Shown: positions 54,451 through 63,990 of the stretch, piece by piece
How positions within the stretch are numbered: position 1 is the stretch's first letter
Layout of the letters: every line of letters begins with the position of its first letter
Source of the DNA: Streptomyces sp. NBC_00234
GTDB taxonomy: Bacteria; Actinomycetota; Actinomycetes; Streptomycetales; Streptomycetaceae
Direction: 5' to 3'
Length of the DNA: 64,000 nucleotides
Assembly: GCF_036195325.1 (NCBI RefSeq)
Contig: NZ_CP108101.1
Coordinates: 6,386,001 to 6,450,000, forward strand
Notes under the pieces: generated by a model
Databases searched by the model: none
The model's input: the letters and a program-made list of their open reading frames with translations, nothing else
What the model was told of the DNA's origin: nothing
Translations under genes and position numbers: made by a program

Positions 54451-56231
54451 CCACGCCCCCCGACGGCAGGGAACTCCTGCCCGTCGCGTCCGCCGCCCGC
54501 ACCCGGGCCGCGCTGCGCACCCTCGTACGTCCCGACCGGGGCCGGGCCGTCGCCGGACTCGGTGTCCTGATCGCGGCCACCGCCGTCGGCCTCCTCGTCC
54601 AGCCGCTCCTCGGTCACGTCGTCGACATCGTTGCCGAGGGCCGCCCCGCCGCGGCGCTCACCCAGCCGGTTCTCCTGCTCGTCCTGGTCGCGGTCGTCCA
54701 GGGCGTCACGACGACGGTCGGGCTGACCCAGGTGGCCCGCCTCGGCGAGACCGTCCTGGCCCGGCTGCGCGAGCAGTTCGTCGAACGCGTCCTCACCCTC
54801 CCCGCCGACCGGCTGGAACGCGCCGGGGCCGGCGACCTCACCGCCCGCGTCACCGGCGACGTCGCCCGGGTCGCCGAAGCCGTCCGCTCCGCCCTGCCCG
54901 AACTGGCACGCTCGGTCCTCGCGATCGTCCTCACCCTCGGGGCGCTGGCCCTGCTGGACGTACGGTTCCTGCTCGCGGCCCTCCTCGCCGTCCCCGTACA
55001 GGCACTCACCGCCCGCTGGTACGTGCGCCGCGCCGTCACCCTGTACGCCGACCACCGGGTGGCCAATGGCGCCCAGCAGCAGCAGCTCCTGGAGACCATC
55101 GGCGGCGCCACGACCGTACGGAGCCACCGGCTGGAGCGGCAGCACACCGAGCGGGCGGCCAAGCGCTCCGGCGCCGCCGTCGAGCTGACGATGCGCGCGG
55201 TCCACCTCGTGCTTGGCTTCTACGGGCGCCTCCACATCGCCGAGTACATCGGCCTGGCGGCGGTCCTGGTCACCGGGTTCGTACTGGTCGGCGACGGTGC
55301 CGTGTCGGTGGGTACGGCCACGGCCGCCGCCCTCTACTTCCACAGCCTGTTCGGGCCGGTCAACGCCGCGCTCGTGCTGCTCGACGACGCCCAGTCGGCG
55401 GCGGCCGGACTCGCCCGGCTCGTCGGAGTGACCGACCCCGGCGGCGAGGGGACGCGGGACGCCCCGCCGGCCGCCCACCTCCCGCGGCAGCGGACGACGT
55501 CCGCCGCGGCGGCGGCCGTCACCGTCGACGCGGTCAGCCACGCCTACGGCACCGGACGCCCCGTACTGCACCAGGTGTCGCTGACCCTGGCACCCGGCGA
55601 GCACGTCGCGCTGGTCGGCACCAGCGGGGCCGGGAAGTCCACGCTGGCCCGGCTGGTGGCCGGCGTCCAGCAGCCCACCGAAGGAACCGTCCACGTCGCG
55701 GGCGCCGCCGAGGGCCCCTCCGTCGTCCTGGTCACCCAGGAGGTCCACGTGTTCACCGGCACCCTCGCCGAGGACCTCCGGCTGGCCCGGCCCGCCGCCA
55801 CCGACGAGGAACTGCGCACAGCGCTGTCCACCGTGAACGCCCTGGCCTGGGCCGAGGCCCTGCCCGACGGGCTCGGCACGGTCGTCGGCGAGGGCGGCCA
55901 CCGCCTCGACGCCGCCCGCGCCCAGCAACTCGCCCTCGCCCGGCTCGTCCTGGCCGACCCACCGGTCGCCGTGCTCGACGAGGCCACCGCCGAGGCGGGC
56001 AGCGCGGGCGCCCGCGACCTGGAGCGCTCCGCGCAACAGGCCCTCGCCGGACGGACCGCGCTCGTCGTCGCCCACCGGCTCACCCAGGCCGTGGCCGCCG
56101 ACCGGGTCGTCGTGCTCGACGGCGGCCGGGTCGTCGAGAGCGGCACGCACACCGAACTCCGCGACGCGGGCGGGCCGTACGCCGCCCTGTGGCGGGCCTG
56201 GTCCGGCAGCCGGACCGCACCGCACCCCTGA
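54447..56231 (+). CDS. ABC transporter fused permease/ATPase, subunit 2 (degenerate signature)
   Basis: The 594-residue half-transporter has six helices (about 35-320) and an ATPase domain (about 350-590) with intact Walker A (VGTSGAGKSTLARL), intact Walker B (VAVLDEATAEAG) and H-loop (VVAHRL). The signature LSGGQ is replaced by RLDAARAQQLALAR. The ATGA overlap with subunit 1 shows coupling. In a head-to-tail dimer its Walker motifs would meet the good signature of subunit 1, giving one active site and one dead site. Confidence 0.92.
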   Translation: MTTPPDGRELLPVASAARTRAALRTLVRPDRGRAVAGLGVLIAATAVGLLVQPLLGHVVDIVAEGRPAAALTQPVLLLVLVAVVQGVTTTVGLTQVARLGETVLARLREQFVERVLTLPADRLERAGAGDLTARVTGDVARVAEAVRSALPELARSVLAIVLTLGALALLDVRFLLAALLAVPVQALTARWYVRRAVTLYADHRVANGAQQQQLLETIGGATTVRSHRLERQHTERAAKRSGAAVELTMRAVHLVLGFYGRLHIAEYIGLAAVLVTGFVLVGDGAVSVGTATAAALYFHSLFGPVNAALVLLDDAQSAAAGLARLVGVTDPGGEGTRDAPPAAHLPRQRTTSAAAAAVTVDAVSHAYGTGRPVLHQVSLTLAPGEHVALVGTSGAGKSTLARLVAGVQQPTEGTVHVAGAAEGPSVVLVTQEVHVFTGTLAEDLRLARPAATDEELRTALSTVNALAWAEALPDGLGTVVGEGGHRLDAARAQQLALARLVLADPPVAVLDEATAEAGSAGARDLERSAQQALAGRTALVVAHRLTQAVAADRVVVLDGGRVVESGTHTELRDAGGPYAALWRAWSGSRTAPHP

Positions 56232-56307
56232 TCACCCGGCGGCCCGGCCCGGACACACCGCCGTACCGACCCTCCCCGACGTACCGAACCCACCGAAGGA
56301 CTCCGTC

Positions 56308-57366
56308 ATGTTCCGCTTGTTCCAGCGCACCCGGCTGACCGCCGTGGCAGCGTCCGCCCTGCTGATGTTCTCGGTGGCCGCCTGCGGCTCCGGCGACGGC
56401 GACGACGGCGGGACGGCCGACGGCGGCTCGGCGAAGAAGGGGGCCTTCCCCGTCACCCTGACGCACAAGTACGGCAGCACCACCGTGAAGTCGGAGCCCA
56501 AGCGCGTCGTGACCGTGGGCCTGTCCGACCAGGACGCCGCCCTCGCCCTCGGCACGGTCCCCGTCGGCACCACCGAGTGGTTCGGCGGCTACCCGGGCGC
56601 CATCGGCCCCTGGGCCCAGGACGCGCTCGGTGGCAGGAAGGCGCCCACCGTCCTCAGGGACACCGGCACCGGACCGCAGGTCGAGAAGATCGCCTCGCTG
56701 CGCCCCGACCTGATCCTGGCCCTCTACTCCGGCCTCACCAAGGACCAGTACCGCACCCTCTCCAAGATCGCCCCGGTCGTCGCCCAGCCCAAGGACCTCC
56801 CGGACTACGGCATCTCCTGGCAGGACCAGACCGAGGCCGTCGGCAGCGCCCTCGGCAAGGCCGACGAAGCCACCGCGCTCGTCGCGAAGACCGAGAAGCA
56901 CATCGCCGACGTCGCCGCGGAGCACCCCGAGTTCAAGGGCGCGAGCGCCGTCATGGCGACCCCGTACGAGGGCACGTTCGTCTACGGAACCCAGGACAAC
57001 CGCTCGCGTCTCCTGAACTCCCTGGGCTTCGCGCTCCCCACCGACCTGGACAAGGTCATCGGTGACGCCTTCGGCGCCAACATCAGCAAGGAGCGCACCG
57101 ACCTCCTGGACACCGACGCCGTCGTGTGGCTCGTCACCGACGTGGCCAAGGACGGCAAGAAGCTGCACGCCGACCCGCTCTACGGCGACCTGAAGGTGGC
57201 CAAGGAGGAGCGCGAGGTGCTGGTCGACTCGAACAGCGACTTCGGCAACGCGGTCTCGTTCGTGAGCCCGCTCAGCCTCCCGTACACCGTCGACCGTCTG
57301 GCGCCCCTGCTCTCCGCGGCCGTCGACGGAAAGCCCGCCACCAAGGTCACCGCGCCGGCCTCCTGA
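56308..57366 (+). CDS. Iron-siderophore binding lipoprotein (FecB/FepB type)
   Basis: The 352-residue lipoprotein (lipobox SVAAC) has the Peripla_BP_2 fold: KRVVTVGLSDQDAALALG, EKIASLRPDLILALYSGL, ASAVMATPYEGTFVYGTQDN and a closing LSLPYTVDRLAPLL. It captures ferric siderophore outside the membrane for the FecCD-FecE importer that follows. The exact siderophore is unknown; no siderophore synthesis genes lie in the window. Confidence 0.93.
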   Translation: MFRLFQRTRLTAVAASALLMFSVAACGSGDGDDGGTADGGSAKKGAFPVTLTHKYGSTTVKSEPKRVVTVGLSDQDAALALGTVPVGTTEWFGGYPGAIGPWAQDALGGRKAPTVLRDTGTGPQVEKIASLRPDLILALYSGLTKDQYRTLSKIAPVVAQPKDLPDYGISWQDQTEAVGSALGKADEATALVAKTEKHIADVAAEHPEFKGASAVMATPYEGTFVYGTQDNRSRLLNSLGFALPTDLDKVIGDAFGANISKERTDLLDTDAVVWLVTDVAKDGKKLHADPLYGDLKVAKEEREVLVDSNSDFGNAVSFVSPLSLPYTVDRLAPLLSAAVDGKPATKVTAPAS

Positions 57367-57446
57367 CCGGCCGGATCACCGACCAGCCCCTGTGACCCGC
57401 CCCCTGTGACCCGCCCGTGAGGAACCCGGACCGTGGAGCAAGCCCC

Positions 57447-58472
57447 GTGACCCGCCCCGCCCGATGGCGCCCCGCTCTGCTCGTGGCCCTGCTCGTCGCC
57501 GCGCTGGTGGTGCTCGGCCTGCTGTCGATCGGTCTCGGCGCTCTGCGGATCCCTCCCGGCCAGGTGATCGACGCGCTGACCGGCCACCCGGCCAGTGAGC
57601 GGATCGAGGACATCATCTGGTCGGTGCGCGTTCCCCGTACGGCACTCGGGCTCGCCGCGGGTGCCGCGCTCGGCCTGTCCGGCTGCGTGATGCAGGCGCT
57701 GACCCGCAATCCGCTGGCCGACCCGGGCATCCTGGGGGTGAGCGCGGGGGCGGCCTTCGCCATCGTGCTCTCCGCCGGGGTGGCCGGGATCGGCTCGCTG
57801 TTCGGCTACATCTGGTTCGCGTTCGCCGGGGCCATGGCCGCCAGCGTCGTGGTCTACCTGTTGGGGCGGCTGGGACGTTCCGGGCCCACCCCGGTGAAAC
57901 TGGCGCTCGCCGGAATCGCGGTGACGTCCGTACTGTCCTCGCTGACCAGCGCCGTCGTCCTCACCGACCCCGACGCGCTGGACCGCTTCCGGTTCTGGTC
58001 GGCCGGCTCGCTCGCCGACCAGGAAACCTCCACGGTCCTGAGCATCCTGCCCTTCCTGGGGGTCGGGGCCCTGCTCGCACTGGCGAGCGCCCCGGCCCTC
58101 AACAGCATCGCCCTCGGCGACGACGTCGCCGCCTCGCTGGGCCGCCGGCTCGGCCTCGTCCGGCTCCAGGGCGTGCTGGCCATCACCCTGCTGACGGGCG
58201 CCGCCGTCGCGGTCATCGGCCCCGTCGTCTTCATCGGCCTCGTCGTCCCGCACGTCGCACGGGTCCTCGCCCAGTACGCCGGAATCGGCCCCGACCACCG
58301 CGCGCTGCTGCCCCTGTCCGCGGCGCTGGCCGCCTGTCTGCTGCTCGCCGCCGACATCCTCGGGCGGGTGATCGCCAGGCCCGTCGAGGTACAGGCCGGG
58401 ATCATCGTCGCCTTCATCGGCGGACCGTTCTTCATCGCCCTGGTCCGCCGGCGCAAGCTCGCGGAGGTATGA
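57447..58472 (+). CDS. FecCD-type siderophore permease 1
   Basis: The 341-residue membrane protein has about nine or ten helices and the family motifs RVPRTALGLAAGAALGLSG, MQALTRNPLADPGILGVSAG and LVVPHVARVLAQYAG. GTG 57447 is favoured because GGAG is nine bases upstream; an in-frame GTG at 57417 is the alternative. It forms the import channel with permease 2. Confidence 0.94.
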   Translation: MTRPARWRPALLVALLVAALVVLGLLSIGLGALRIPPGQVIDALTGHPASERIEDIIWSVRVPRTALGLAAGAALGLSGCVMQALTRNPLADPGILGVSAGAAFAIVLSAGVAGIGSLFGYIWFAFAGAMAASVVVYLLGRLGRSGPTPVKLALAGIAVTSVLSSLTSAVVLTDPDALDRFRFWSAGSLADQETSTVLSILPFLGVGALLALASAPALNSIALGDDVAASLGRRLGLVRLQGVLAITLLTGAAVAVIGPVVFIGLVVPHVARVLAQYAGIGPDHRALLPLSAALAACLLLAADILGRVIARPVEVQAGIIVAFIGGPFFIALVRRRKLAEV

Positions 58473-58474
58473 CC

Positions 58475-59578
58475 ATGACCCCCCGTGCCCGTCCCGCCCC
58501 GGCGGACGACGCCCAAGTACCCGCCCCGCGCGCCTCCGTGGGCGGGCGGCCGTTCCGGCTGGCCAGGCCGCCGGTCTCCGGCATCCTGCACCCGCGGCAG
58601 CTCGCGGTGACCGCGGCCCTCGCCGTCGCCGTGTTCCTCGCCCTGTGCTGGGACGTGTCGGTCGGCGAGTACGGCATCCCCCTCACCGATGTCGCCCGGG
58701 CGCTGCTGGGATCCGGCGACGCCGGCACCCTGCTCGTCGTCCAGGAACTGCGGCTGCCCCGGGCCATGGTCGGGCTGCTGGCCGGCATCGCGTTCGGAAT
58801 GTCCGGCGCCCTGTTCCAGACCATGACCCGCAACCCGCTGGCCAGCCCCGACATGATCGGCCTCACCCAGGGCGCCGGGACCGCCGTGGTGGCGGGCATC
58901 GTGCTCGGCTGGGACTTCGGGCCCGGCACCCAGGCGCTCGGCCTCCTCGGCGCGCTGACCAGTGCCCTCCTCGTCTACGGGCTCGCCTGGCGGCGCGGCA
59001 CCACCGGCTACCGGATCATCCTGGTCGGCATCGGCGTGTCCTGGATCTGCCTCAGCACCACCGACTTCCTCCTCGCACGGGGCGGCAGGTTCCAGGCGCA
59101 GGAAGCCCTCGGCTGGCTCGTCGGCAACCTCAACGGCCGCGACTGGCAGCAGGCCGGACCCCTCGCCGCAGCCCTCGCCGTGCTGCTGCCCGCCGCCCTG
59201 CTGATCGGCCGTCTGATGCGGACGCTCCAGCTCGGCGACGACGTCGCGACCGGGCTGGGCACCCGTGTACAGACCGTGCGGTTCGTCGTCCTGCTCACCG
59301 GCGTCGGCCTGGTGGCCTTCGCGACGGCAGCCGCCGGACCGATCGCGTTCGTCGCGCTGGCCGCTCCGCAGATCGCCCAGCGGCTGTGCCGCACGGCCTG
59401 GCCGCCGCCCCTGGCCGCCGGACTCACCGGCGCCCTCGTCGTCCTCGCGTCCGACGTCGTCGCGCGCGAAGTGATCCCCGGCACCGAACTGCCCGTGGGG
59501 ATCGTCACCGGTGTGCTCGGCGCCCCGGTACTGCTGTGGTTGCTCATCCGCGTCAACCGCGCGGGCTCAGGAGGCTGA
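58475..59578 (+). CDS. FecCD-type siderophore permease 2
   Basis: The 367-residue protein has RLPRAMVGLLAGIAFGMSG, FQTMTRNPLASPDMIGLTQG and ALAAPQIAQRLCRTA, the same family pattern as permease 1. Of two ATGs six bases apart, the second (58475) has GGAGG at a workable distance; the first overlaps the previous stop as ATGA. The two permeases are heterologous partners in one importer. Confidence 0.94.
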   Translation: MTPRARPAPADDAQVPAPRASVGGRPFRLARPPVSGILHPRQLAVTAALAVAVFLALCWDVSVGEYGIPLTDVARALLGSGDAGTLLVVQELRLPRAMVGLLAGIAFGMSGALFQTMTRNPLASPDMIGLTQGAGTAVVAGIVLGWDFGPGTQALGLLGALTSALLVYGLAWRRGTTGYRIILVGIGVSWICLSTTDFLLARGGRFQAQEALGWLVGNLNGRDWQQAGPLAAALAVLLPAALLIGRLMRTLQLGDDVATGLGTRVQTVRFVVLLTGVGLVAFATAAAGPIAFVALAAPQIAQRLCRTAWPPPLAAGLTGALVVLASDVVAREVIPGTELPVGIVTGVLGAPVLLWLLIRVNRAGSGG

Positions 59579-59582
59579 ACCG

Positions 59583-60395
59583 ATGTCCGACGCCGAACCC
59601 GACCTCCGGGCCGAGGGCCTGCACCTGGGCTACGACGGCCGTCCCGTCGTCACGGACCTCGACCTGGCCGTGCCGCCGGGCCGGGTCACCGCGATCGTCG
59701 GCGCCAACGCCTGCGGCAAGTCCACCCTGCTCAGGGCGCTGGCCCGGCTGCTGGCCCCGCGCGAAGGAGCCGTCCGGCTGGACGGCCGCGCGCTGCACTC
59801 CATCCCCACCCGGGAACTCGCCCAGCAGCTCGGCATCCTCCCGCAGTCACCCGTCGCCCCCGAGGGCCTGACCGTCATCGACCTGGTCAACCGGGGACGT
59901 TCGCCGCACCAGACCTGGTGGCGGCAGTGGACCAAGGCCGACGAGCAGGCGGTGCACGACGCCCTGGAGGCCACCGGCACCACCGACCTGGCCGACCGCG
60001 CCGTCGACGAACTCTCCGGCGGACAGCGCCAGCGGGCCTGGATCGCGATGGCCGTCGCCCAGGGCACCCCGGTCCTGCTCCTCGACGAGCCGACGACCTA
60101 TCTCGACCTGGCCCACCAGATCGACGTGCTGGACCTGGTCACCGACCTCAACCGCCGCGAGGGCCGCACCGTCGTGATGGTGCTGCACGACCTCAACCAG
60201 GCGTGCCGGTACGCGGATCACGTCATCGCCATGAAGGCGGGCCGCATCGTGGCCGAGGGAGCACCCGAGGACGTCATCACGGCCGCGACGGTGGAGGACG
60301 TCTTCGGACTGCGCTGCCAGGTCACCGCGGACCCGGTGAGCGGCACCCCGCTCGTCATCCCGGTCGGCCGGCACCACACCCCAGCAAAGGCATAG
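59583..60395 (+). CDS. Siderophore ABC transporter ATPase (FecE type)
   Basis: The 270-residue soluble ATPase has Walker A VGANACGKSTLLRAL, Q-loop ILPQSPVAPEG, signature DELSGGQRQRAW, Walker B VLLLDEPTTYLDL and H-loop VMVLHDLNQA. It powers import through the two FecCD permeases and ends the iron-regulated operon, whose stop is followed at once by a GAAA-loop hairpin. ATG 59583 sits four bases after the permease stop. Confidence 0.95.
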   Translation: MSDAEPDLRAEGLHLGYDGRPVVTDLDLAVPPGRVTAIVGANACGKSTLLRALARLLAPREGAVRLDGRALHSIPTRELAQQLGILPQSPVAPEGLTVIDLVNRGRSPHQTWWRQWTKADEQAVHDALEATGTTDLADRAVDELSGGQRQRAWIAMAVAQGTPVLLLDEPTTYLDLAHQIDVLDLVTDLNRREGRTVVMVLHDLNQACRYADHVIAMKAGRIVAEGAPEDVITAATVEDVFGLRCQVTADPVSGTPLVIPVGRHHTPAKA

Positions 60396-60397
60396 GG

Positions 60398-60413
60398 CCC
60401 CGCGAAAGCGGGG
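60398..60413. terminator. GNRA-capped hairpin between convergent operons
   Basis: Six-base arms CCCCGC and GCGGGG enclose a GAAA tetraloop. It fills the 18-base space between the FecE and chelatase stops and should terminate both operons. Confidence 0.75.
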
Positions 60414-61166
60414 TCAGGCGCTGAGCGCCGTCCGCCGTTCGGACCGCGCCGCGTCGTAGCGGTCCACCAGCAGCCGGGCCAGTTCCGGCGCGGCGCCCAG
60501 GACTCCGGCGAGCACATCCGCGCCGGCCTCCGCCGCACCCGCGGCGATCCGGTCCGGCAGACGGCCGGGCGCGATGACGTACGGGGCGACCGCGACGCGG
60601 CGCACCCCGTCGGCCCGAAGGGCCCGCACCGCGTCAGCGGTGCGGGGAAGAGATGCGGAGGCGAACGCAGGCCGCACGGCGCACCAACCGGTGTGCCGCA
60701 GCTCCCGCGCGATTTCAGCGATCACTGCGATCGCCTCCGGGTCCGTGGAGCCCGCCGAGGCCAGGACGAGCCCGGTCGAGCCCTTGTCGCCGGGGGAGAC
60801 CCCGGCCTCGTACAACCGCTGTTCCAGCGCCGCGTTCAGGAGCGGCGAAGGGCCAAGGACCTCGGCCTGCCGGACGCGCAGCCGCGGCAGACGTGTCCGG
60901 GCCTCGCGCAGCACCGACGGGATGTCGGTCTTGGCGTGGAAGGCCCGGGTGAGGAGCAGGGGCAGGGTGACGACGTCCTGCGCACCCTCGGCGGCCAGGC
61001 GTTCCAGCACCCGGGGCACCGAGGGCGCGTTGAACTCCAGGAAGCCCGTTTCCACGCGCAGCCCCGGCCGCAGCGCCCGTACCCGCTCGGTGAGCGCGTG
61101 CACGGTCGCCGCGTGCCGCGGATCGCGGCTGCCGTGGGCGACGACGAGGAGGACGGGGGACGGCAT
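60414..61166 (-). CDS. Sirohydrochlorin chelatase (SirB/CbiX type)
   Basis: The 250-residue protein has two chelatase half-domains: PVLLVVAHGSRDPRHAATV with the metal-binding His and PLLLTRAFHAKTDIP with the second His, then a related half from about 130 on. It inserts iron into sirohydrochlorin to make sirohaem for sulfite reductase, or cobalt for cobalamin. ATG 61166 lies eight bases after the upstream permease stop. It belongs to a leftward sulfur operon whose upstream genes are beyond the window. Confidence 0.9.
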   Translation of the reverse strand: MPSPVLLVVAHGSRDPRHAATVHALTERVRALRPGLRVETGFLEFNAPSVPRVLERLAAEGAQDVVTLPLLLTRAFHAKTDIPSVLREARTRLPRLRVRQAEVLGPSPLLNAALEQRLYEAGVSPGDKGSTGLVLASAGSTDPEAIAVIAEIARELRHTGWCAVRPAFASASLPRTADAVRALRADGVRRVAVAPYVIAPGRLPDRIAAGAAEAGADVLAGVLGAAPELARLLVDRYDAARSERRTALSA

Positions 61167-61174
61167 ACCGGTAC

Positions 61175-62053
61175 TCAGCCCTTCACGAGGAGGCCGCGGC
61201 TGCGCAGGACCCACCGCTCCAGCGGACTGAAGATCAACAGGTCGATCGCGATGCCGACGAACAGGATGAGGAGGATCGAGAGGAAGATCCCCGGCATGTC
61301 GAAGTTGTTGCGGCCGTTCTCCAGCAACTGCCCCAGCCCCAGGCCGAGATCGGGGGAGGAGGCGATGATCTCCGCTGCCATCAGGGAACGCCAGGAGAAG
61401 GCCCAGCCCTGCTTGAGGCCCGCCAGGTAACCGGGCAGAGCCGCCGGCAGGACGATGTGCCAGGTGCCGCGCAGCCCGGTCGCACCGAGGGTGCGGCCGG
61501 CCCTGAGGAACAGCGGCGGCACCTGGTCGACACCGGAGACCAGGCCGTTGGCGATCGAGGGGACCGCGCCCAGCAGGATCACCGCGTACATCATCTTGTC
61601 GTTGAGCCCGAGCCAGATCACGGCCGGCGCCACCCAGGCCACCGAGGGCAGGGACTGGAGCCCGGACAGGATCGGGCCGATGGCGGACCGGACGAACTTC
61701 ACCCGGGCCACCAGCAGACCCAGCGGCGTACCCAGGGCGACGGCCAGCAGGAATCCGAGCAGGCCGCGCGAGACGCTGGTCCAGATGACCTCCAGCAGCG
61801 TCCCCTGGAGCCACATGTCGACCGCGCTGTCCCAGACGGCGGACGGCGGCGGCAGCTTGTAGTCCTCGGTGACCTGCGCGGTGACCAGCAGCTGCCAGAC
61901 CGCCACCACCAGCACCACCGCGAGCAGCGGCGGCAGGACCTTGCCGACCAGGACCTCGCGCACCGGGGTCCGCCGCACCTGCACGGCGTCCAGGGCGTCG
62001 AGTCCGGCTTCGAGACCGGCCAGATCGTCGGTCTTGATGTCAGTGCTGGCCAT
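61175..62053 (-). CDS. ssuC: ABC transporter permease, sulfonate/nitrate/taurine type
   Basis: The 292-residue permease has six helices and the EAA motif LFLRAGRTLGATGLRGTWHI. It starts at ATG 62053 (GGGGAG ten bases upstream), overlapping the ATPase gene by 14 bases; GTG 62071 is an alternative. With the ATPase and binding protein it imports aliphatic sulfonates or related oxyanions. The symbol is by family, not proven substrate. Confidence 0.9.
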   Translation of the reverse strand: MASTDIKTDDLAGLEAGLDALDAVQVRRTPVREVLVGKVLPPLLAVVLVVAVWQLLVTAQVTEDYKLPPPSAVWDSAVDMWLQGTLLEVIWTSVSRGLLGFLLAVALGTPLGLLVARVKFVRSAIGPILSGLQSLPSVAWVAPAVIWLGLNDKMMYAVILLGAVPSIANGLVSGVDQVPPLFLRAGRTLGATGLRGTWHIVLPAALPGYLAGLKQGWAFSWRSLMAAEIIASSPDLGLGLGQLLENGRNNFDMPGIFLSILLILFVGIAIDLLIFSPLERWVLRSRGLLVKG

Positions 62054-62831
62054 GTCGGCGGATCTCCCCACGCAGTTCTTCGGTGATCTCGACGGAGAGC
62101 TCCGCCACCGCGGTGTCCTCGATGCGGCGCGGCTGCTCGATGTCGACCGTCCACTCCCGGGCGATCCGGCCCGGCCGGGACGACAGCAGCACGACCCGCT
62201 GGGCGAGCCGCACCGCCTCCCGCACGTTGTGGGTGACGAAGAGGACCGAGGCGTTCGTCTCGCGCCAGATCCGGGTCAGTTCGTCGTGCAGCACGTCGCG
62301 GGTGATGGCGTCGAGCGCGGCGAACGGCTCGTCCATCAGAAGCAGTTGGCTGTCCTGGGCGAGCGCGCGGGCCATCGCCACGCGCTGGCGCATACCGCCG
62401 GAGAGTTCATGGACCCGCTTGCCGAACGCCCCGCCCAGCCGCACGAGTTCGAGCAGCCGCTCGGCCTCCGCGCGACGGTCCTGCTTCGGCACCCCGCGCA
62501 GCCGCAGGGCGAGTTCGATGTTCTTGCCCGCGGTCAGCCACGGGAAGAGGGCGTGCTCCTGGAACATCAGGGCCGGCCGCCCGCCGGGGGTCTCGATGGA
62601 CCCCGCGGTCGGGCGGTCGAGTCCGGCCACCAGGTTGAGCAGAGTCGACTTTCCGCACCCGGAGGCTCCCAGGAGGGTGACGAACTCGCCGGGAGCGACA
62701 TCGAGCGTGATGTCGTCCAGGACGAGCTGCTGACCCGTGGGTCCGGCGAAGGACTTCGAGACGTGCGAGATACGAGCGGCGTGCTCGACCGCTGCACGGT
62801 CCTCGGCCTTGGTGAGGGTGGTGGTCGCCAT
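62040..62831 (-). CDS. ssuB: ABC transporter ATPase, sulfonate/nitrate/taurine type
   Basis: The 263-residue ATPase has Walker A LLGASGCGKSTLLNLV, Q-loop MFQEHALFPWL, signature HELSGGMRQRVAMARAL and Walker B LLLMDEPFAALD. ATG 62831 has GGAGG eight bases upstream, better than a GTG nine bases earlier. It lies between the binding protein and permease genes in the same direction. Confidence 0.93.
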   Translation of the reverse strand: MATTTLTKAEDRAAVEHAARISHVSKSFAGPTGQQLVLDDITLDVAPGEFVTLLGASGCGKSTLLNLVAGLDRPTAGSIETPGGRPALMFQEHALFPWLTAGKNIELALRLRGVPKQDRRAEAERLLELVRLGGAFGKRVHELSGGMRQRVAMARALAQDSQLLLMDEPFAALDAITRDVLHDELTRIWRETNASVLFVTHNVREAVRLAQRVVLLSSRPGRIAREWTVDIEQPRRIEDTAVAELSVEITEELRGEIRRHGQH

Positions 62832-62874
62832 GGTCGTCACCTCCTGGGAATCCTGGAACGGATGGGCGGTCGGG

Positions 62875-63990
62875 CTACTTGACGCCGAGACCGGCGTCGC
62901 TGACCTCGGGCTTGCCCGCGGCCTTCAGGATCTTGTTCAGCGGACCGAGGTCGTAGATGCCCGTCAGGTCCGTCTCCTCCAGGAGACCGGCCTTCACCGC
63001 GTGGTCGGCCTGCGCGCCGAGCGTGGCGGCCAGCGGGTCGTCCGTGAACTGGATGGACTTCCACGCCGGGTCGATGACCTCGGGAGCCAGCTCCTTGCCG
63101 CTGAGCTCCTTGAGCGCGGCGTTGGCCGACGCCTTCGCCTTGTCCGGGTTGGCGTTGATCCACGCGTTGGTGTTCACCGAACCGCGCAGCACCGCCTCGA
63201 CGACGTCGGGGTGCTCGGAGAGGAACTTCTGCGACACGATGATGTTCGTGATCACGAACTTGTTGCCGGGCCACAGCGTGGACTCGTCGAGGAGGACCTT
63301 GCCTCCCTCGGCGACCAGCTTGGACGCGGTCGGCTCGGGCACCCAGGCGCCGTCCAGGGAACCGGCCTTGAAGGCGTCCGGCGTCACCTTGTTGTCCGAA
63401 CGGACCACGGAGACGTCGCCCTTGCCGCTCTGGGCGTCGACCTTCCAGCCCTTCTCGGAGATCCAGTTGAGGAACGCCACGTCCTGGGTGTTGCCGAGCT
63501 GAGGAGTGGCGATCTTCTTGCCCTTGAGGTCGTCCAGGGTCTTGATCTTCTTCGGGTCGACGACCAGCTTGACGCCGCCGGAGGCCGAACCGCCGACGAT
63601 CCGCAGGCTCTTGCCCTCGGACTTCGAGAAGCCGTTGATGGAGGGCGAGGGGCCGATGAAGCCGATGTCGATCGCGCCCGCGTTGAGGGCCTCGATCTCG
63701 GAGGGCCCCGCGTTGAACGTCGAGGGCTTCACCTCGGTGCCGCCGAGCTCCTTGGCGATCAGGCCCTCCTGGATACCGACCAGGGCGGTGGCGTGCGTGA
63801 GGTTCGGGAAGTAGCCGATCTTCACGCTGTCCGCGGAGAGCTTCTTGCCGTCGGCGGAGACGTTCGACTTCTTGGAGTCGTCGTCCTTGGCGTCGGAGCC
63901 GTAACCGCAGGCCGTGAGTACCACGGCGAGCAGCGGCAGAGCGGCGGCAGCTGCGAGGCTGCGGCGAACGGTGGAACGTGGGGCAGACAC
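62875..63990 (-). CDS. ssuA: ABC transporter substrate-binding lipoprotein (SsuA/TauA-like)
   Basis: The 371-residue lipoprotein (lipobox LTAC, GTG start at 63990) has the NMT1/SsuA fold: SVKIGYFPNLTHATALVGI, EIEALNAGAIDIGFIGPSPS, INGFSKSEGKSLRIVGG, VIGSQKFLSEHPDVVEA-like text. It captures sulfonates or a similar sulfur or nitrogen compound for the downstream ATPase and permease. In other Streptomyces this trio follows the cysHCDN sulfate-assimilation genes, which would lie just right of the window. Confidence 0.92.
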   Translation of the reverse strand: MSAPRSTVRRSLAAAAALPLLAVVLTACGYGSDAKDDDSKKSNVSADGKKLSADSVKIGYFPNLTHATALVGIQEGLIAKELGGTEVKPSTFNAGPSEIEALNAGAIDIGFIGPSPSINGFSKSEGKSLRIVGGSASGGVKLVVDPKKIKTLDDLKGKKIATPQLGNTQDVAFLNWISEKGWKVDAQSGKGDVSVVRSDNKVTPDAFKAGSLDGAWVPEPTASKLVAEGGKVLLDESTLWPGNKFVITNIIVSQKFLSEHPDVVEAVLRGSVNTNAWINANPDKAKASANAALKELSGKELAPEVIDPAWKSIQFTDDPLAATLGAQADHAVKAGLLEETDLTGIYDLGPLNKILKAAGKPEVSDAGLGVK

